A stretch of 64,000 nt of DNA. It comes from Heterostelium multicystogenum. Taxonomy: Eukaryota; Evosea; Eumycetozoa; Acytosteliales; Acytosteliaceae. Positions 49,708-63,225 of this stretch are shown here, one piece after another. The stretch spans positions 62,001 to 126,000 of the forward strand of contig RCNN01000018.1 of the NCBI GenBank assembly GCA_003667245.1, written 5' to 3'. The notes beneath the pieces are model-generated. The model saw nothing but the letters and a program-made list of their open reading frames with translations, was not told the origin of the DNA and searched no databases. A program made the position numbers and the translations under genes. Within the stretch, counting starts at the first letter, position 1. Every line of letters starts with the position of its first letter.

Positions 49708-50762
49708 TTTTAATTCGTATTATTGTTGTTTGTTTAAATAATTTTACACAAAATAGGATATGATATACAACTAATAAAATTTATATAGTAATCAATCTAT
49801 TAATATACTTTGCACACTTGGATAATCTCATCCCATTAGATACTTACTTATAGTTTTGTTTGCTAATAAACTAGATGGGTGATGTATTATTAATAAACAA
49901 TTCAACCTTTTAATAAATAATCTAATCTATCGATGTTACCAATTGTGAAGTTGGGATTTATTATTATTTTGTTGGTTGGGTTTGGAGGGGGTTGAAGTTA
50001 ATAAAGTGATGATACAATGTAAATAAATAAAATATTATTTTGTAGGTTGTTTGGTTGTTGCTAATACTAATTATTATAGTAATCAATTATTATCCAAACA
50101 AACTTCTAAAACACTAAAACAATCTATTAAAAAAACATAATAATCATAAAAACAATTAATTTTTATTAACTACTAGATAGAGTTATTTATAGATATATGA
50201 TTAATATAATAGAATAAATAAAATAACTAACTAGCTATTATTTAATAAATAAATAAGAAAATAAAAAGGATCAAATTGAGATTAAATTGATTGATTTGGT
50301 TTATTGTTTAGTTTGGTTCAAATTTTGTGTTGGATAGTTGTTCTTTCAAAAATGTTGTCTTTGACAAGACTTGCAATCACATTTTCACATAAATTTTTGA
50401 ATCCATTTACAAAAATTTATTTGAAAAATGGGTGGGTTTTTTTGAGTAAAAAAATCAATCTTGCAAATATTTTTTTGCAAACATGATTTAGTTGAAATTC
50501 AATGAATAAATATCAAATTAAGTTGAATCTATATTTAATAATAATTTTTGTGATAGTTTTATTATTAAGTTTATTGGTCAATAATAAACGACATATAATA
50601 ATAATAATACAATTAAGTCGTACTGAAATTGTTCTCATTACTTTTACCCAAAAAATATATAAAAGAGAAAAAAGTTCCTAATTTAATTAATTTAATTTGT
50701 TTTCTTTTTTTTTTGTTTTTACAATTTGTTTATCGTTGGAAAGTGGCTAATCAAATGTCAAA
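49708..50762. other. Intergenic region
   Basis: AT-rich upstream region of the myosin I gene and 3' flank of the PCMT-BTB gene. Contains TTTTATT- and AATAAA-type tracts only; no RNA or coding signal recognised. Confidence 0.45.
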
Positions 50763-53271
50763 CTAGATAATGTCATAAAGGAATTCTTCATTGCAAAGAA
50801 GACATTTTCTTTTTACTTTGTGGATGTGGGTGGAATTATTATACGTTTGAAGTAATTGCAGCACTCTGATAAACAACTCACTATTAAGTCTTTGTCCAAT
50901 TTGTTGGAATGATTCAGTTTTGGAAACAACATCAAAATTCTATTGTGGTCCAAACCAAAAAAAAAAAACACAGTTAGTAACTCGGTTAAAATAGGTTATT
51001 AAGAGTGGATGATTAATTAATTTCACTACACCAAATTCGAAACCTGGTTTCTGATTTGGGATTTTGGTAACATGATTTTGTTTTGTGTGGGTAGTGGGTG
51101 CGTGAGACCATCTTACCTCAAAGATCTTTTCCATTGCAAGTGATTTAAGTTGAAGAGCATTATAATTGGAGCTAGCTTGCAAGAGAGATGCTACATTTGA
51201 GCAATCTAATTCCTTTGCTAAAAAAGTCTTCACAAAGGCTTTTCAGGCAATTTTCATTAAAATAATCTGATGCACACAGTAAATCCATAACATTGTCACT
51301 ATTAATTATTGATTCCTCCCCACTAATTCCATAATATTTATAATTAGCAAAAAGAAGAATAAACTTTGTCATCTTGCACATACCTATAAACAAATTTAAT
51401 ATACTCCATAAAGATAGATAGATCAAATGGACCATGAATTTCTATCATGTCGCTGAAAGTCTCTTTCATACCCGAGGTAAAGAATGATTTGAAGAACATG
51501 GATCTGGACTTTAGAATAAGTTTATGACAATGGATTTTTGCTTCTGTAAATGAGAAAAAGTTAGATGCTATATATAGTTGAAGTAGTTTTGTAACATACC
51601 CACTGACTGAAAGGGTAATGTCTGTCTTCAATGAAGAAGTCGACAGTTCCAATAGTTGTTGTTTTAAAGTCTGAATGGATTGTGATCGAAGAAGCTCAAA
51701 GTTCTTTTTTTGTTTTTTGCCCGTAATTAATAGCTTGTCTGTGTCATTATTGAAGTCCTTATAGAGATCTTCTAATTTTAGACAATAGGAAATCAGCTCT
51801 GGTAATTCAAAATAATTCGCAATTTCTAAAATGTTAGATATTTGATTCTTAAATGACTCCACCTCTTTTGGATAGATAGCCTCTTTTGGTAGCCCTCCAG
51901 TATAGATATATTCCAGTACTTTTGACAAAAGAATTATAATCAAATTCCGAGGGTACTTCTACAACCTCCTGTTCCTCTATAGATGCAAAAGTACTTGGGG
52001 GCACGCATTCTAAAAAAATAGTTTATGAGCAAAGATCTTTTGTTCTTCTTTGAACAAAAATAGTAAATTAGATTCCAATTCATTATTGATCAAGTTCCTA
52101 AAGGAAACCGATACTCCTTCGTCCGGTATTTTAATTTGTAATTTTCTCTCTATACCAATTCCAGCATTACAATAAGTACAAAGAGTGTCTCAATCAAACA
52201 ATATCATATCATACCTCTTTGAACAATAAAGTTTGCATGTGTTATTTCCTGTTCAGTTGGAATCTGTAGTTCAGAAAAGTGTACACCCATGAGAGTTGTC
52301 TTTGGTAACTTCTTTACCATTTTTTTTGATATTTTCTCAACCCATCCGATATTGGGACTATCAATACACCATCAGGAGCCAAATAATCTAAAATTATAGG
52401 AAACAATTCTTTTTGACAAGATGACCCAACATACTAAGATTTTTGATTAGAAATTTAGTACATTAATGAAGTTTAAATAGTTTAGACATACTATTCTATC
52501 GTATAATATTTCATCCTTGTCTGGGAGAAAACAATTCCTAAGCTTAAACTGAACATTACTTAAATCGATTCCTGATTTCTGAGTGAATTTGTTTAAATTG
52601 TTTCTACTAAAATTGTAAGATATCCTCTCTGATGTCCAAGCCATGACTAATTCCATATGGTCCAACTAAGTATCCTGCAATCTATAGTAACAAGTGTTAA
52701 ACCAATTGTATGGCTCTATTGTAATTGTTACTTACACATGTAAAGTGACCACATCCACTACCTATATCTAGGAATTTATGACCAGGTTTAATATCCAAAT
52801 GAGCCAAACAATTGATATATATCTATATCATATGAAGGGGTAGAAGAGTAAGTAAAAGTAAAGATTATTGGTAATGTAAGTTATTACATGTGGTGCAGAT
52901 ATATTAAATTCTAATCGACTAAATCTAATCTATTTAAATCAAATATAATGGACATCAATTAGTAATAGAGTTATATATAACATAAAATAGCATTATAAGT
53001 TACTGGTGAGTCATGATAGGCTTGATCGATCAGTTCAGGTGGTACAAAATCCCCTCTAGGTATGGTCAAGAGAGCATCAATCACTTCAGGATTGTCAATC
53101 TCATATTTAGTTTTTAATTTATTAATAAGCTCATCATTGGTAGCATAATTATTCTCAACTATAAATATATTTTGTAAGTGTCAATCAACAATGAATGTGT
53201 AAACCAAGATATTAAACCATCTGTCAATCAAACCTACCAAATTGAGAAAAGAACTGTACATAATGATCCAT
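50763..53271 (-). CDS. PCMT-like methyltransferase fused to two BTB domains
   Basis: Starts MDHYVQFFSQF at 53271. The N-terminal half is an L-isoaspartate methyltransferase (PCMT)-type domain: IPRGDFVPPELIDQAYHDSP, NISAPHMYINCLAHL, FLDIGSGCGHFTCVAGYLVG (SAM loop), GLDIREDIL, YVGSSCQKELFPIILDYLAP, DGVLIVPISDG and VHFSELQIP. A 65-nt intron (GTATGA..TATAG) joins HANFIVQR to RKLQIKIPDEGVSVSF in frame. BTB1 follows (KIFAHKLFFRMRAPKYF...VKVLEYIYTGGLPKE), then BTB2 (KIHCHKLILKSRSMFFKSFF), a BACK-like region (DYFNENCLKSLCEDF) and an end with K-C-L-L-C-N. Extra T/A bases at about 52010, 51990 and 51926 break BTB1. BTB domains suggest a Cullin-3 adaptor; the PCMT part would be the recognition module. 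No separate start lies before BTB1. Confidence 0.78.
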
Positions 53272-53951
53272 GTTTTTTATAAATATTAATTATATATATT
53301 CAAATAGATAAAATTAAATTATTTGTTTAGTAATAATTATAATATATATATGTATATGTTCAATGCTTTTTTTTAAAAAAGTGTAACATAACACACTCTT
53401 ACTTTAATTAATGTCTCATGCTAATGTTACTGGTAGTTTATTAAATAATAATATTTAATATTTTTATTTTTAATTAACAACAACATGTTATTGATATTAT
53501 CAGGTGTGTTGTTGTTTGTACTCACCATTTAGGTATTTATTTTTAAAATCGATATCTTTATCAATGGTTAACATTCATTGATTTATTAAAAATTTAATTT
53601 AATTCATTGTAATTTGTGTTGCAAAGCAAGTATAAAACAACTTCTCAAAACTTTAAGAAATATACAATATTGATATCAAATTATATTCTAAATGAGTATA
53701 TTAGATATTAATTTTTAATGATTGCTTTGATATGTTTGTATTATTATTATTATTAATTATTAGATATATATTGTGATAGGTGTGTTGGATATTGTTATAA
53801 TTAGGTTCAATTCTTTTGTGAGGTAGTTTTTGCTTTTAACTTTGATGCTTGGGAATCTTATTTTTAAAAATAAGAGATTTTAAGAAAAATAAACACAACC
53901 CTTTGAAGGAACTTACCTTTCGTAATATAAAACATATATATTTAATAGTCT
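53272..53951. other. Divergent promoter region
   Basis: 680-bp AT-rich gap between the start codons of the PCMT-BTB gene (-) and the TRPC4AP-like gene (+). It may act as a shared promoter. No coding signal. Confidence 0.5.
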
Positions 53952-56573
53952 ATGTACAGAGTTCAAAATGAAAAGCATATCAATGATCGTTTATTCATGT
54001 GTGAGATAGGCAGAGTAACTAGATCCTATAGTCGTCTACCCAACTCACCAGATGTTCTCGCTCAACTTTCTGGTAAAACCAAAAGGACACTAGAAATACT
54101 CATGAAACTAAAAGAAAAGCTATAGAGCTAAAAAATATACCAACGGTATGTATGCATTCAAATATAGATAAGATCGACTTGAGAAGGTATTTTGTACTTA
54201 TTTGAGATGATGTTAATATGTTTAGATCATGACTTTGCTTGAAGATCTTAAGTTGCTCATTGTGATCAATGAGAAGATGCTGTTGGAGTTGGTGTCTCTG
54301 CATGGTCATTTCTTGCTTGTCGATATCCTGTTGAGTTTAGATACACTCAGCAGAAGCAGCAACAAAAGGGGTCAAAAACACTGTGATTCGATCATCTGGG
54401 GCGGCACTTAATCAATTGAATACCCATGATATCCTCTCAAAGATATACTCAATCATCACCGACATATCGTCAATACCACATATTCGCCAATGGGTAGTCA
54501 AAAACGACGAACTGATGAATCACTTCTTTCATTCCCTGCCACGATGTTGCACCACTCTACACCACAATCACAGGATTCATCGTAATGTTTACTTCTCGAT
54601 CAATCTCATGACATAAGTTAACACATTACACTTTGAACCAAACACAGGAAGTTATATTTAACCCGGATACAGAGATATATGATCTAAGAAAGGTTCGCAA
54701 CCTCTACAAGTTGATATCAGACTTTTCAAGTGTCAGGCTGTTCCTTTTCCTTAAAACCATATCTGGCTATATCTATGCACCGGATCCATTTGAAAGCCCC
54801 TACACTACGAAAATCCATCGAGATGAGAAGCAATATAAATCATCTTTTTCTACATTAATCAATGTATGTATACCACCCACCATCATAGTGATGGTATAAA
54901 TGATTTGTATCAATTTTTAAAAATGAATACTAATGAATAATATAGCACTATTGTTAAACTCACCAAAATTCTTAGAAGAAACTATGCTTGTTATTAAGGA
55001 AATCAAACAGATCCAACATGGGTATCACCATCGTTGAGAAAAGGTGGAGGTATAGCTTCGAATGAAAGCGATTGGGAAAACTTGGACAGTGTGGCTCGAT
55101 TGAATTTTACAGACTTCCAACTCCAACACATCATTGAAAACTTAAACATTCAGTCTCAAATGGCGGAAGGGCAAACACCCTATAATTTTTTCTGTTCGAA
55201 TATTCCGAGCGTCATATCAATCTGATATACTGACCATTTTGTGTGGAATAACAAATGGTCCACGTAAAATAGAGGTGCTCACCAGGTTTGAAATCATTAG
55301 GTTTTCTAGATATACTCCACAAAATCATGACCGGTATTGATTGGAGTAAATCTCATTCAGACACTGAAGAGTATGTACAATACTTTCTTTTAAACGATAT
55401 CATACTATTCTCAATAATACTCATATCAATCTTTGTACTCCAAAGTCAATTAAATAGAGTAAATCCACATTATGCTAAGAAGATTCATCTTCTTAGAATT
55501 CTATTCTTATATTTTGATACTGAAAATGTTGCCTTTAACGAAAATAGTCTGCTCATTTCACGTCACGAAAAGAATGTTATCAATGGTTTGGAGTCGCCAA
55601 AAGCAGGTGAAAGATATTGGATTCAAACAATATACAACTCCTACTTGGCCAGTAAAACTGCTGACAATGAGAAAAATATTTTTAACTGGATGCATTCAAA
55701 GCTTCATTCAAAATTCCAAACTGTAAAACTAGACAATTTTTAGCAGACCAAGGACTCATACATTCAATGTTTAAACGAATTATTGGAAAAATAATCTAAC
55801 CTTAAGTCAATCCAATTTCGAACGCTTGGTGATTTAAAAATATGAGAGTAAGCTCTATCATATTCTCAATCAACTTTGTTTGGATAGCAAGGAATCTTTC
55901 GATCGATTGAAAGAGGCAATCGTTTCTAATGTTGGCTATGCTAATATTTTCATTCGTGACATATTATTAAGTCATTTACACTGTATTAATAACAATCTGT
56001 TAGTTCCTGTAGGTATAGGAAATAATTAATTCAGTACAGTAATTTATATTGACAATCCAATCTTCACAATCTCTAGAATACAGATTATGTATTATTCGAT
56101 TTTTGCTTTAATTCCAAGAGATCATTTATACTGGAGCACCTTATAGCCAATTTAACTCTTGATAATTTCAGTTTTTCAAAAGTATGACATATTAATTTTA
56201 TTCTATTATCAAACACGATATTAATAGCATTTATTTTAAACTTTAGATATATGTTGTGTAAATACTTTCTTGATATTCCTTATATATTCAAAGATGACTG
56301 GACAATTTTGATGAAACATTAAATGTAATACATATATATTTAAAATAGATATAATATATTTACTAATATTTATCATTTAGATAATTGAAGAAATCGATAG
56401 TAGAACTTATGGTTTTTTATCTAAATTATTGGAGCTATATACAGTTTGGAAAGAGTGCTATACATCATGTTCAAGCGATGTTTTCAATTTCGAATACACA
56501 TCAAGGGATGAAATTCCAAGTTTTCTCAGACATTGTTGATTTTTTAATGACCAAATATAGTGATAAATTGTAA
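53952..56573 (+). CDS. TRPC4AP/TRUSS-like protein (armadillo-like)
   Basis: Helical-repeat protein spread over several exons. It starts MYRVQNEKHINDRLFMCEIG. Later blocks include LEDLKLLIVINEKMLLELV, RKVRNLYKLISDFSSVRLFL, ILCGITNGPRKIEVLTRFKS, LGFLDILHKIMTGIDW, KIHLLRILFLYFDTEN with LLISRHEKNVI, SNVGYANIFIRDILLSHL, and near the end RTYGFLSKLLELYTVWKECY plus NFEYTSRDEIPSFSDI. The order and text resemble human TRPC4AP (QFLRLLQSF... block; YPGFLLNNFHNLLRFW block), a CRL4 substrate receptor. Identification is from remembered similarity only. Frame changes: one missing A at about 54094, an extra T near 56520, and others near 54390, 54605 and 55740. Introns have GTATGT/TAG or GTAAGT/AG ends. Confidence 0.62.
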
Positions 56574-56806
56574 ACTTGCAATATTAAAAAATGATCATCA
56601 AAGAATTTAGATCAAAAATTTCAATCGAAAAATTTTTTTTGAACTGGAAAATCATAAAACCTTTAGTGTAGAAGTTTATCTAATTATAGATTTTGTATCG
56701 ATTATAAATAAATGAAATACAATGTGTTTGATCATTAACAATCAATTCTCTATTTATTTCCTTCTATTTATATAAAATAATTTATTTTATTAGTAAAACA
56801 CAAAAG

Positions 56807-57518
56807 ATGAGAGCAGTTAAATTTGTAGTTGTTGGAGATGGTGCAGTAGGAAAAACATGTTATTAAATTAGTTACTCAACCAATTCTTTCCCAGGAGAAT
56901 ATATTCCAGTATGTTTTATAATCTAAAATATCAAAGCTCTCTACTAACCAAATTATATAGACTGTTTTTGATAATTTTTGTGCAAATGCTATGGTAGATG
57001 GAAAACCATATAATATAGGACTATGGGATACTGCTGGCCAAGAAGATTATGATCGTCTTCGTCCTCTATCATATCCACAAACCGATGTCTTTTTTAGTTT
57101 GTTATTCAGTAATTTCCCCTTCTTCTTTTTGAAAATGTCTCGGTAAAGGTAAGTTAGCAACTAATTAAAAAAATTCCAAATGTAGTCAGTATGTTTAATC
57201 AAATCTTTATTTTCATAGTGGGCACCAAGAAATTAAACATCATGCTCCAAATGTTCCAATTCTATTGATCGGTACTAAAATTGATATGAGAGAAGATAAA
57301 GAAACACTAGATCGTTTAAGAGAAAAAGAAACTACAACCAATCACCTATGAACAAGGTTTGGTAAAAATGAAAGAGATCGATGCTTCGAAATACATGGAG
57401 TGTTTCAGCTCTTACACAAAAAGGTTTAAAACAAATCTTTGACGAAGGTGTTAGATTAGCTATAGCCCCACCTCCAAGAATGAAACCCAAGAAATCATCT
57501 GGATGTTTAATCTTGTAA
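56807..57518 (+). CDS. Rac-family small GTPase
   Basis: Rho/Rac GTPase regulating actin. G1 is [12 protein letters not shown], switch I FPGEYIP|TVFDN, switch [20 protein letters not shown], then LIGTKIDM (NKxD-type TKxD) and [14 protein letters not shown] (G5). The basic tail KPKKSSG ends in the CAAX box CLIL, predicting geranylgeranylation. Two introns (from 56911 GTATGT..TATAG; from about 57150 GTAAGT..CATAG) lie at typical Rac positions. At least four run-length errors occur (CTTTTTTAG, TCTTTTTGAA, CCAAGAAATT, GTGTTTCAG), plus a compensated T-loss/A-gain pair at about 56861-56872. The text is closest to RacF/Rac1-type sequences. Confidence 0.9.
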
Positions 57519-57819
57519 TAATATTAATCAAAGACTCTTCAGTCTATGGGTTTTATTGCTTGAATTAATTTATACATAACTAATAATCATTGAATAGAAT
57601 TATTTAAATAAAATTCTACATTTTTTTAAATACTGTAATATAAATTGTAACAATCAATTTAGAACCTGCATGGATTTGCAAGGCTTTAGATTATGGCTCT
57701 TTTATTTGAGTAGATTGTCAATTGTTTCTCCAAATGGATTTTTATGTCGGATTCTAATTGAAAATATATATATATATATATATATATATAAACAAACCAA
57801 AAGAATGCCAATAAATACT
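57519..57819. other. Convergent intergenic region with TA repeat
   Basis: About 300 bp between the 3' ends of the Rac (+) and DDX41 (-) genes. A dinucleotide AT run spans about 57764-57790. Confidence 0.5.
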
Positions 57820-59709
<1,890 letters not shown>

Positions 59710-60043
59710 CTTTTACTTTGAACTAAGAAACAACAATATTAGAAGAGCAAAGTTGTAAATATGTATGTATTAAATATATATATCAAGGTGAACTTGTTGC
59801 TAATTACTAATTATTTAGTTCTAAAATAATAAACTAACTGATCCAAAAATGTCAGTTTCTGCAAATAACTTTGTTGTTGTAATAAAATTCATGTACTAAT
59901 GAAGATAGACATTTTGTTGAAATTTCAAGAGTCATTTTAAAATATGTACAGAAAGTTTTTATTAATTTTAATATATTATTCGGTGCATCGGTGCAAAGTT
60001 GACGATCGAATGGATTGTCATTTATCGTCTTTATCGGTTGAGT
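59710..60043. other. Intergenic region
   Basis: 334-bp AT-rich spacer between the DDX41 start and the 3' end of the transporter gene (both minus strand). Nothing else recognised. Confidence 0.5.
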
Positions 60044-61076
60044 TTATCGAAATTGATAATGCAATTGCAGGGGTGTTAGTACTTGTTGTTGTGTTGTTGT
60101 TGTGGTATTGTGATTGTTGATTTGTTTTGATGCTTCATATCGAATTTGGCTATACCATATTACACCTAATACAGCGACACCACATCCTAGTGCATTCAGT
60201 AGATTCACTTGATTTCTAAAAATGATGATCGATATCGTTATCGACAGGATTACTTTTGAGATTACCAGACACAGTGTAGGTCAGTGGCGATGTGTATTTG
60301 ATGACGAGGAAAGTCGAGATGTTGAGGAGGAAAGCAATGCCACCGCTCACAAGCAGAATAACCAGTGGCTCCACTTCGCCATAATGAAGCCACTCGTCAG
60401 CCATGCTCGGCAGCTCATAGTAAAGTGCAACTGGAAGTCAACAGAGCCAGCGAGTATGGTGCCATGTAGTATAGCAAATTGATTGGGTTCAGCTGTTGTG
60501 TCAGTAACTGTCCTGAACACCACAGCAAAGATGGCCGAGATTACGCTGGACAAGAGCGAAGCATAGAATCCAGTGTGGTTGTAGTTGACCTCGGAAAAAG
60601 ACGCCAGACAGACGCCACCCACAATAGGAAGCATCGAAAGGTAAGTGGGCGCGCGAGAATCGTTTTGCGCATAAAGATGGTCTGTGTGATGACGGTAAAA
60701 AGTGGTACAGACGACTTGACAGTCTGCATGAAGCTAACAGGCAACCCATCGCAGACCTGACATTGCCCAGTACGATATTCGAAGCGAAAAGCACTGCTAG
60801 TGGGAGGATAGACCGCAGCTGTTCTTCAAGTGGTATATAAACACGCGGGACAATTTCAAACCAGTGGATAGTGACCACCGAGCCTACACAGCACACTAGC
60901 ATATGAACAGCAGTCAGCGACACTGGATAGTTGAAATGTAGACTTGCAAATATATATTTGTTCAATATCAGCGTACTGATATTCAGAACGAACCACATAA
61001 AAAGCGAAAAGAATGCAATATTTCCATTTGATATCTGTAGTTTGAACAGCTTTTTACATGATATTGTGGTGAGCAT
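60044..61076 (-). CDS. Drug/metabolite transporter superfamily protein (TPT/SLC35E-like)
   Basis: Polytopic membrane carrier of the triose-phosphate-translocator branch. It starts MLTTISCKKLFKLQISNGN. TM segments include FFSLFMWFVLNISTLILNKYIF, the family's first helix with conserved N-K. The TPT signature VSFMQTVKSSVPLFTVITQT (Lys in the pore helix), LPIVGGVCLASFSEVNY and GFYASLLSSVISAIFAVVF follow, then ILLVSGGIAFLLNISTFLVI, SPLTYTVSGNLKS and GCGVAVLGVIWYS. A Gln/Thr-rich tail ends it. Frame changes near 60755, 60620, 60500 and 60395 break the reading. Golgi or ER nucleotide-sugar or phosphate exchange is likely; substrate unknown. Confidence 0.8.
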
Positions 61077-61829
61077 CCTATAAGTATGTATATATATTTA
61101 ATATATATATATATACAATGTATAATATTATATGTTGTTATTGTTGTTGTTGTTGGACCGACTAATGTACTAATTAATTTTTAATTCAAAATGCATAGAG
61201 TTGGAGTATTTCATATTAAAATAAGTAGTAGAATTCTGTTTGTTTAAGTGTTGATTGATTGTATGTGTTTTAAAAGATGCGAATAACACCAACCACTCAA
61301 TCTAATCTGATAAATATTAAGTTTTGGTTGTGTTGATTAAATAAAAGGAATTTAAATGTGAAATTTCGTATTATGACGAAAAGCAAATGATGTAAAAGAT
61401 TGAAAGATTAGATGAATGAAAAATCTTTATTGAATCATGACATTATTGATTTCTTATGTAAAATAAATAATAATTAATAAATAATAATAGTTTAGATATA
61501 AGATGATGAATATTTTCGTTAGTGGGAATTTTGCCATTGATCAAATTAATATCAAGATAAGCAAAATTTGATTCATAGCTACAACAAGAAAGTAGAAAGG
61601 AAATTTACTTAAGAAAAATCAATTGCAAATATCTTTTTGTAATCAAGTGCCTAAACAAAATCAAAAAAATAAACTAAACATAAAACAAAACAAAAAAAAA
61701 AAACGCCTCAATCAAACAACAAATGAATGATTTAATGTTTCTCATTTTTGAACTACATATTCTTTAACATTTGTTAAATTATATTATTATTATGGAGATG
61801 AACGAGGAATCAATTCAAACAATAGCGGA
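61077..61829. other. Intergenic region
   Basis: AT-rich, upstream of the transporter gene. No coding or RNA signal recognised. Confidence 0.45.
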
Positions 61830-62012
61830 ATGGACCTTGATTTCCAATGGTGTAGAATTGATTTATATGATAAAAATAGTAATAATTATTATGAAAGGTC
61901 GTTCTACTTGTTGTCCCTCGATCTCTTAGGTCAAAACCTGTTTAACCACTTTTGGTGGTTCAACATTCTCCCCAGATACACACTCAACCAAGATTTAGCA
62001 GATCCATTTTAA
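61830..62012 (+). CDS. Possible small protein or terminal exon, unrecognised
   Basis: A 60-codon frame (MDLDFQWCRIDLYDKNSNNY...FNHFWWFNILPRYTLNQDLADPF) whose Trp/Phe/Pro-rich end is unlike the flanking AT-rich noise. The same frame stays open about 26 codons upstream without a Met. A second coding-like scrap (MQHSDADFRYDKFPKMSLFY, from 62050) follows. It could be the last exons of an unrecognised gene or a remnant; no family match. Confidence 0.3.
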   Translation: MDLDFQWCRIDLYDKNSNNYYERSFYLLSLDLLGQNLFNHFWWFNILPRYTLNQDLADPF

Positions 62013-63169
62013 TTTTAATTTTTATTTTATTTCTGAAATCATAATAATAATGCAACACTCTGACGCTGACTTTAGGTACGATAAATTCCCAAAGATGAGT
62101 CTTTTTTACACTATCACTCGTTTAAAGAGCTTTGTGAAAGGTTTGATTTTTGATTTTGATTTTTTTTTTATTTTCCACTGTTGTTTTTAGGACGAAAATT
62201 AAATAACTCAAACCCAAGTTCACAATAATGGACCAATCTAGTTTTTATTTAATAATTATAATATTCTCAAAACACAATATTTCACAATTATAATTCTTTT
62301 CCAGCAACACAAATACAGAAAGATTTAAACAAATAATGTCATCATTATTGATTAATATTGTTGATTGTTGAAAGATCTTCTCTTCTGTGGATAAGCTAAG
62401 AAAGATAGAACAGCAGTAGATATTGATATTCATGTTTATAGTTTGATTGTTTATTATTAGTTAAATAATGGAGTTTTATAAGTTTATGAATGATATTTTA
62501 CAAAAGTATGTATATTACCAAATACCTTTTCTATTTTATTACTTTTCTTTCTTTGTTACTTTTATCCTACATCATTCGGATGCACCAGTTTGTAATTCAA
62601 GATATTATGATTATTATTACGATAATAGGATTGTACTTTTAATTCAACATTTGTTTATTTGAATGTCACAGTCATTATAAGATCTCGATAGTAATACTCA
62701 AATTTATTATTACACAATTAAATTCGGGCAATGATTTTTTATTTTAACAGTTGGTTCATTCTAATACTAAAATCCATACAAATTAAGTCATATCTTAACT
62801 ATGCCCTTAATCACAACAGTCTCACTTACCATTCCTTACTTACTTTTCCTTATTCAGTTACAAGTGGTGCAGGTGAAGTGTACCAAAACAACAACTTGAA
62901 AAAACCAATTTATTACTGTTATTATTAAAATTAATCACATTGCTATTAAATGAAAAAATCATTTAAAAACATTAGATGAATTTGGTTGAAATTTAAATGA
63001 AAAATAATTCACATTAATAATATGTATGCATCTTTGCAATTAAAATAAATGATTTTTAAAAGAAAATAAAAATTAGTTTCTAATTTCTAAACATGTTTTG
63101 AGGTGATGACCAATTTAGTTTATCGAATTTTGACATGCCGCATCTTTAAATGTTGACGCGATATGAAAA

Positions 63170-63225
63170 AAAGATTTAACCACAACTTGTGGGTTGTGTG
63201 ATTAGACCACTATAAATATCGATAG
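63170..63225 (+). promoter_or_regulatory. Putative developmental promoter: GT-rich box and TATA
   Basis: CCACAACTTGTGGGTTGTGTG (about 63181-63200) combines a near-perfect CCACAA/TTGTGG palindrome with a GT-rich stretch like the G-boxes bound by dictyostelid GBF. CTATAAATA follows about 10 nt on. Downstream DNA (63240-64000) is a T/C/A-rich leader with CAA runs, so a gene probably starts beyond the right edge. Confidence 0.4.

Noticed and set aside
62468..62741. Possible two-exon small gene (MEFYKFMNDILQ joined by GTATGT..CACAG to HYKISIVILKF)
   Set aside because: The splice signals are acceptable but the protein is AT-driven in composition and has no similarity; too weak to annotate.
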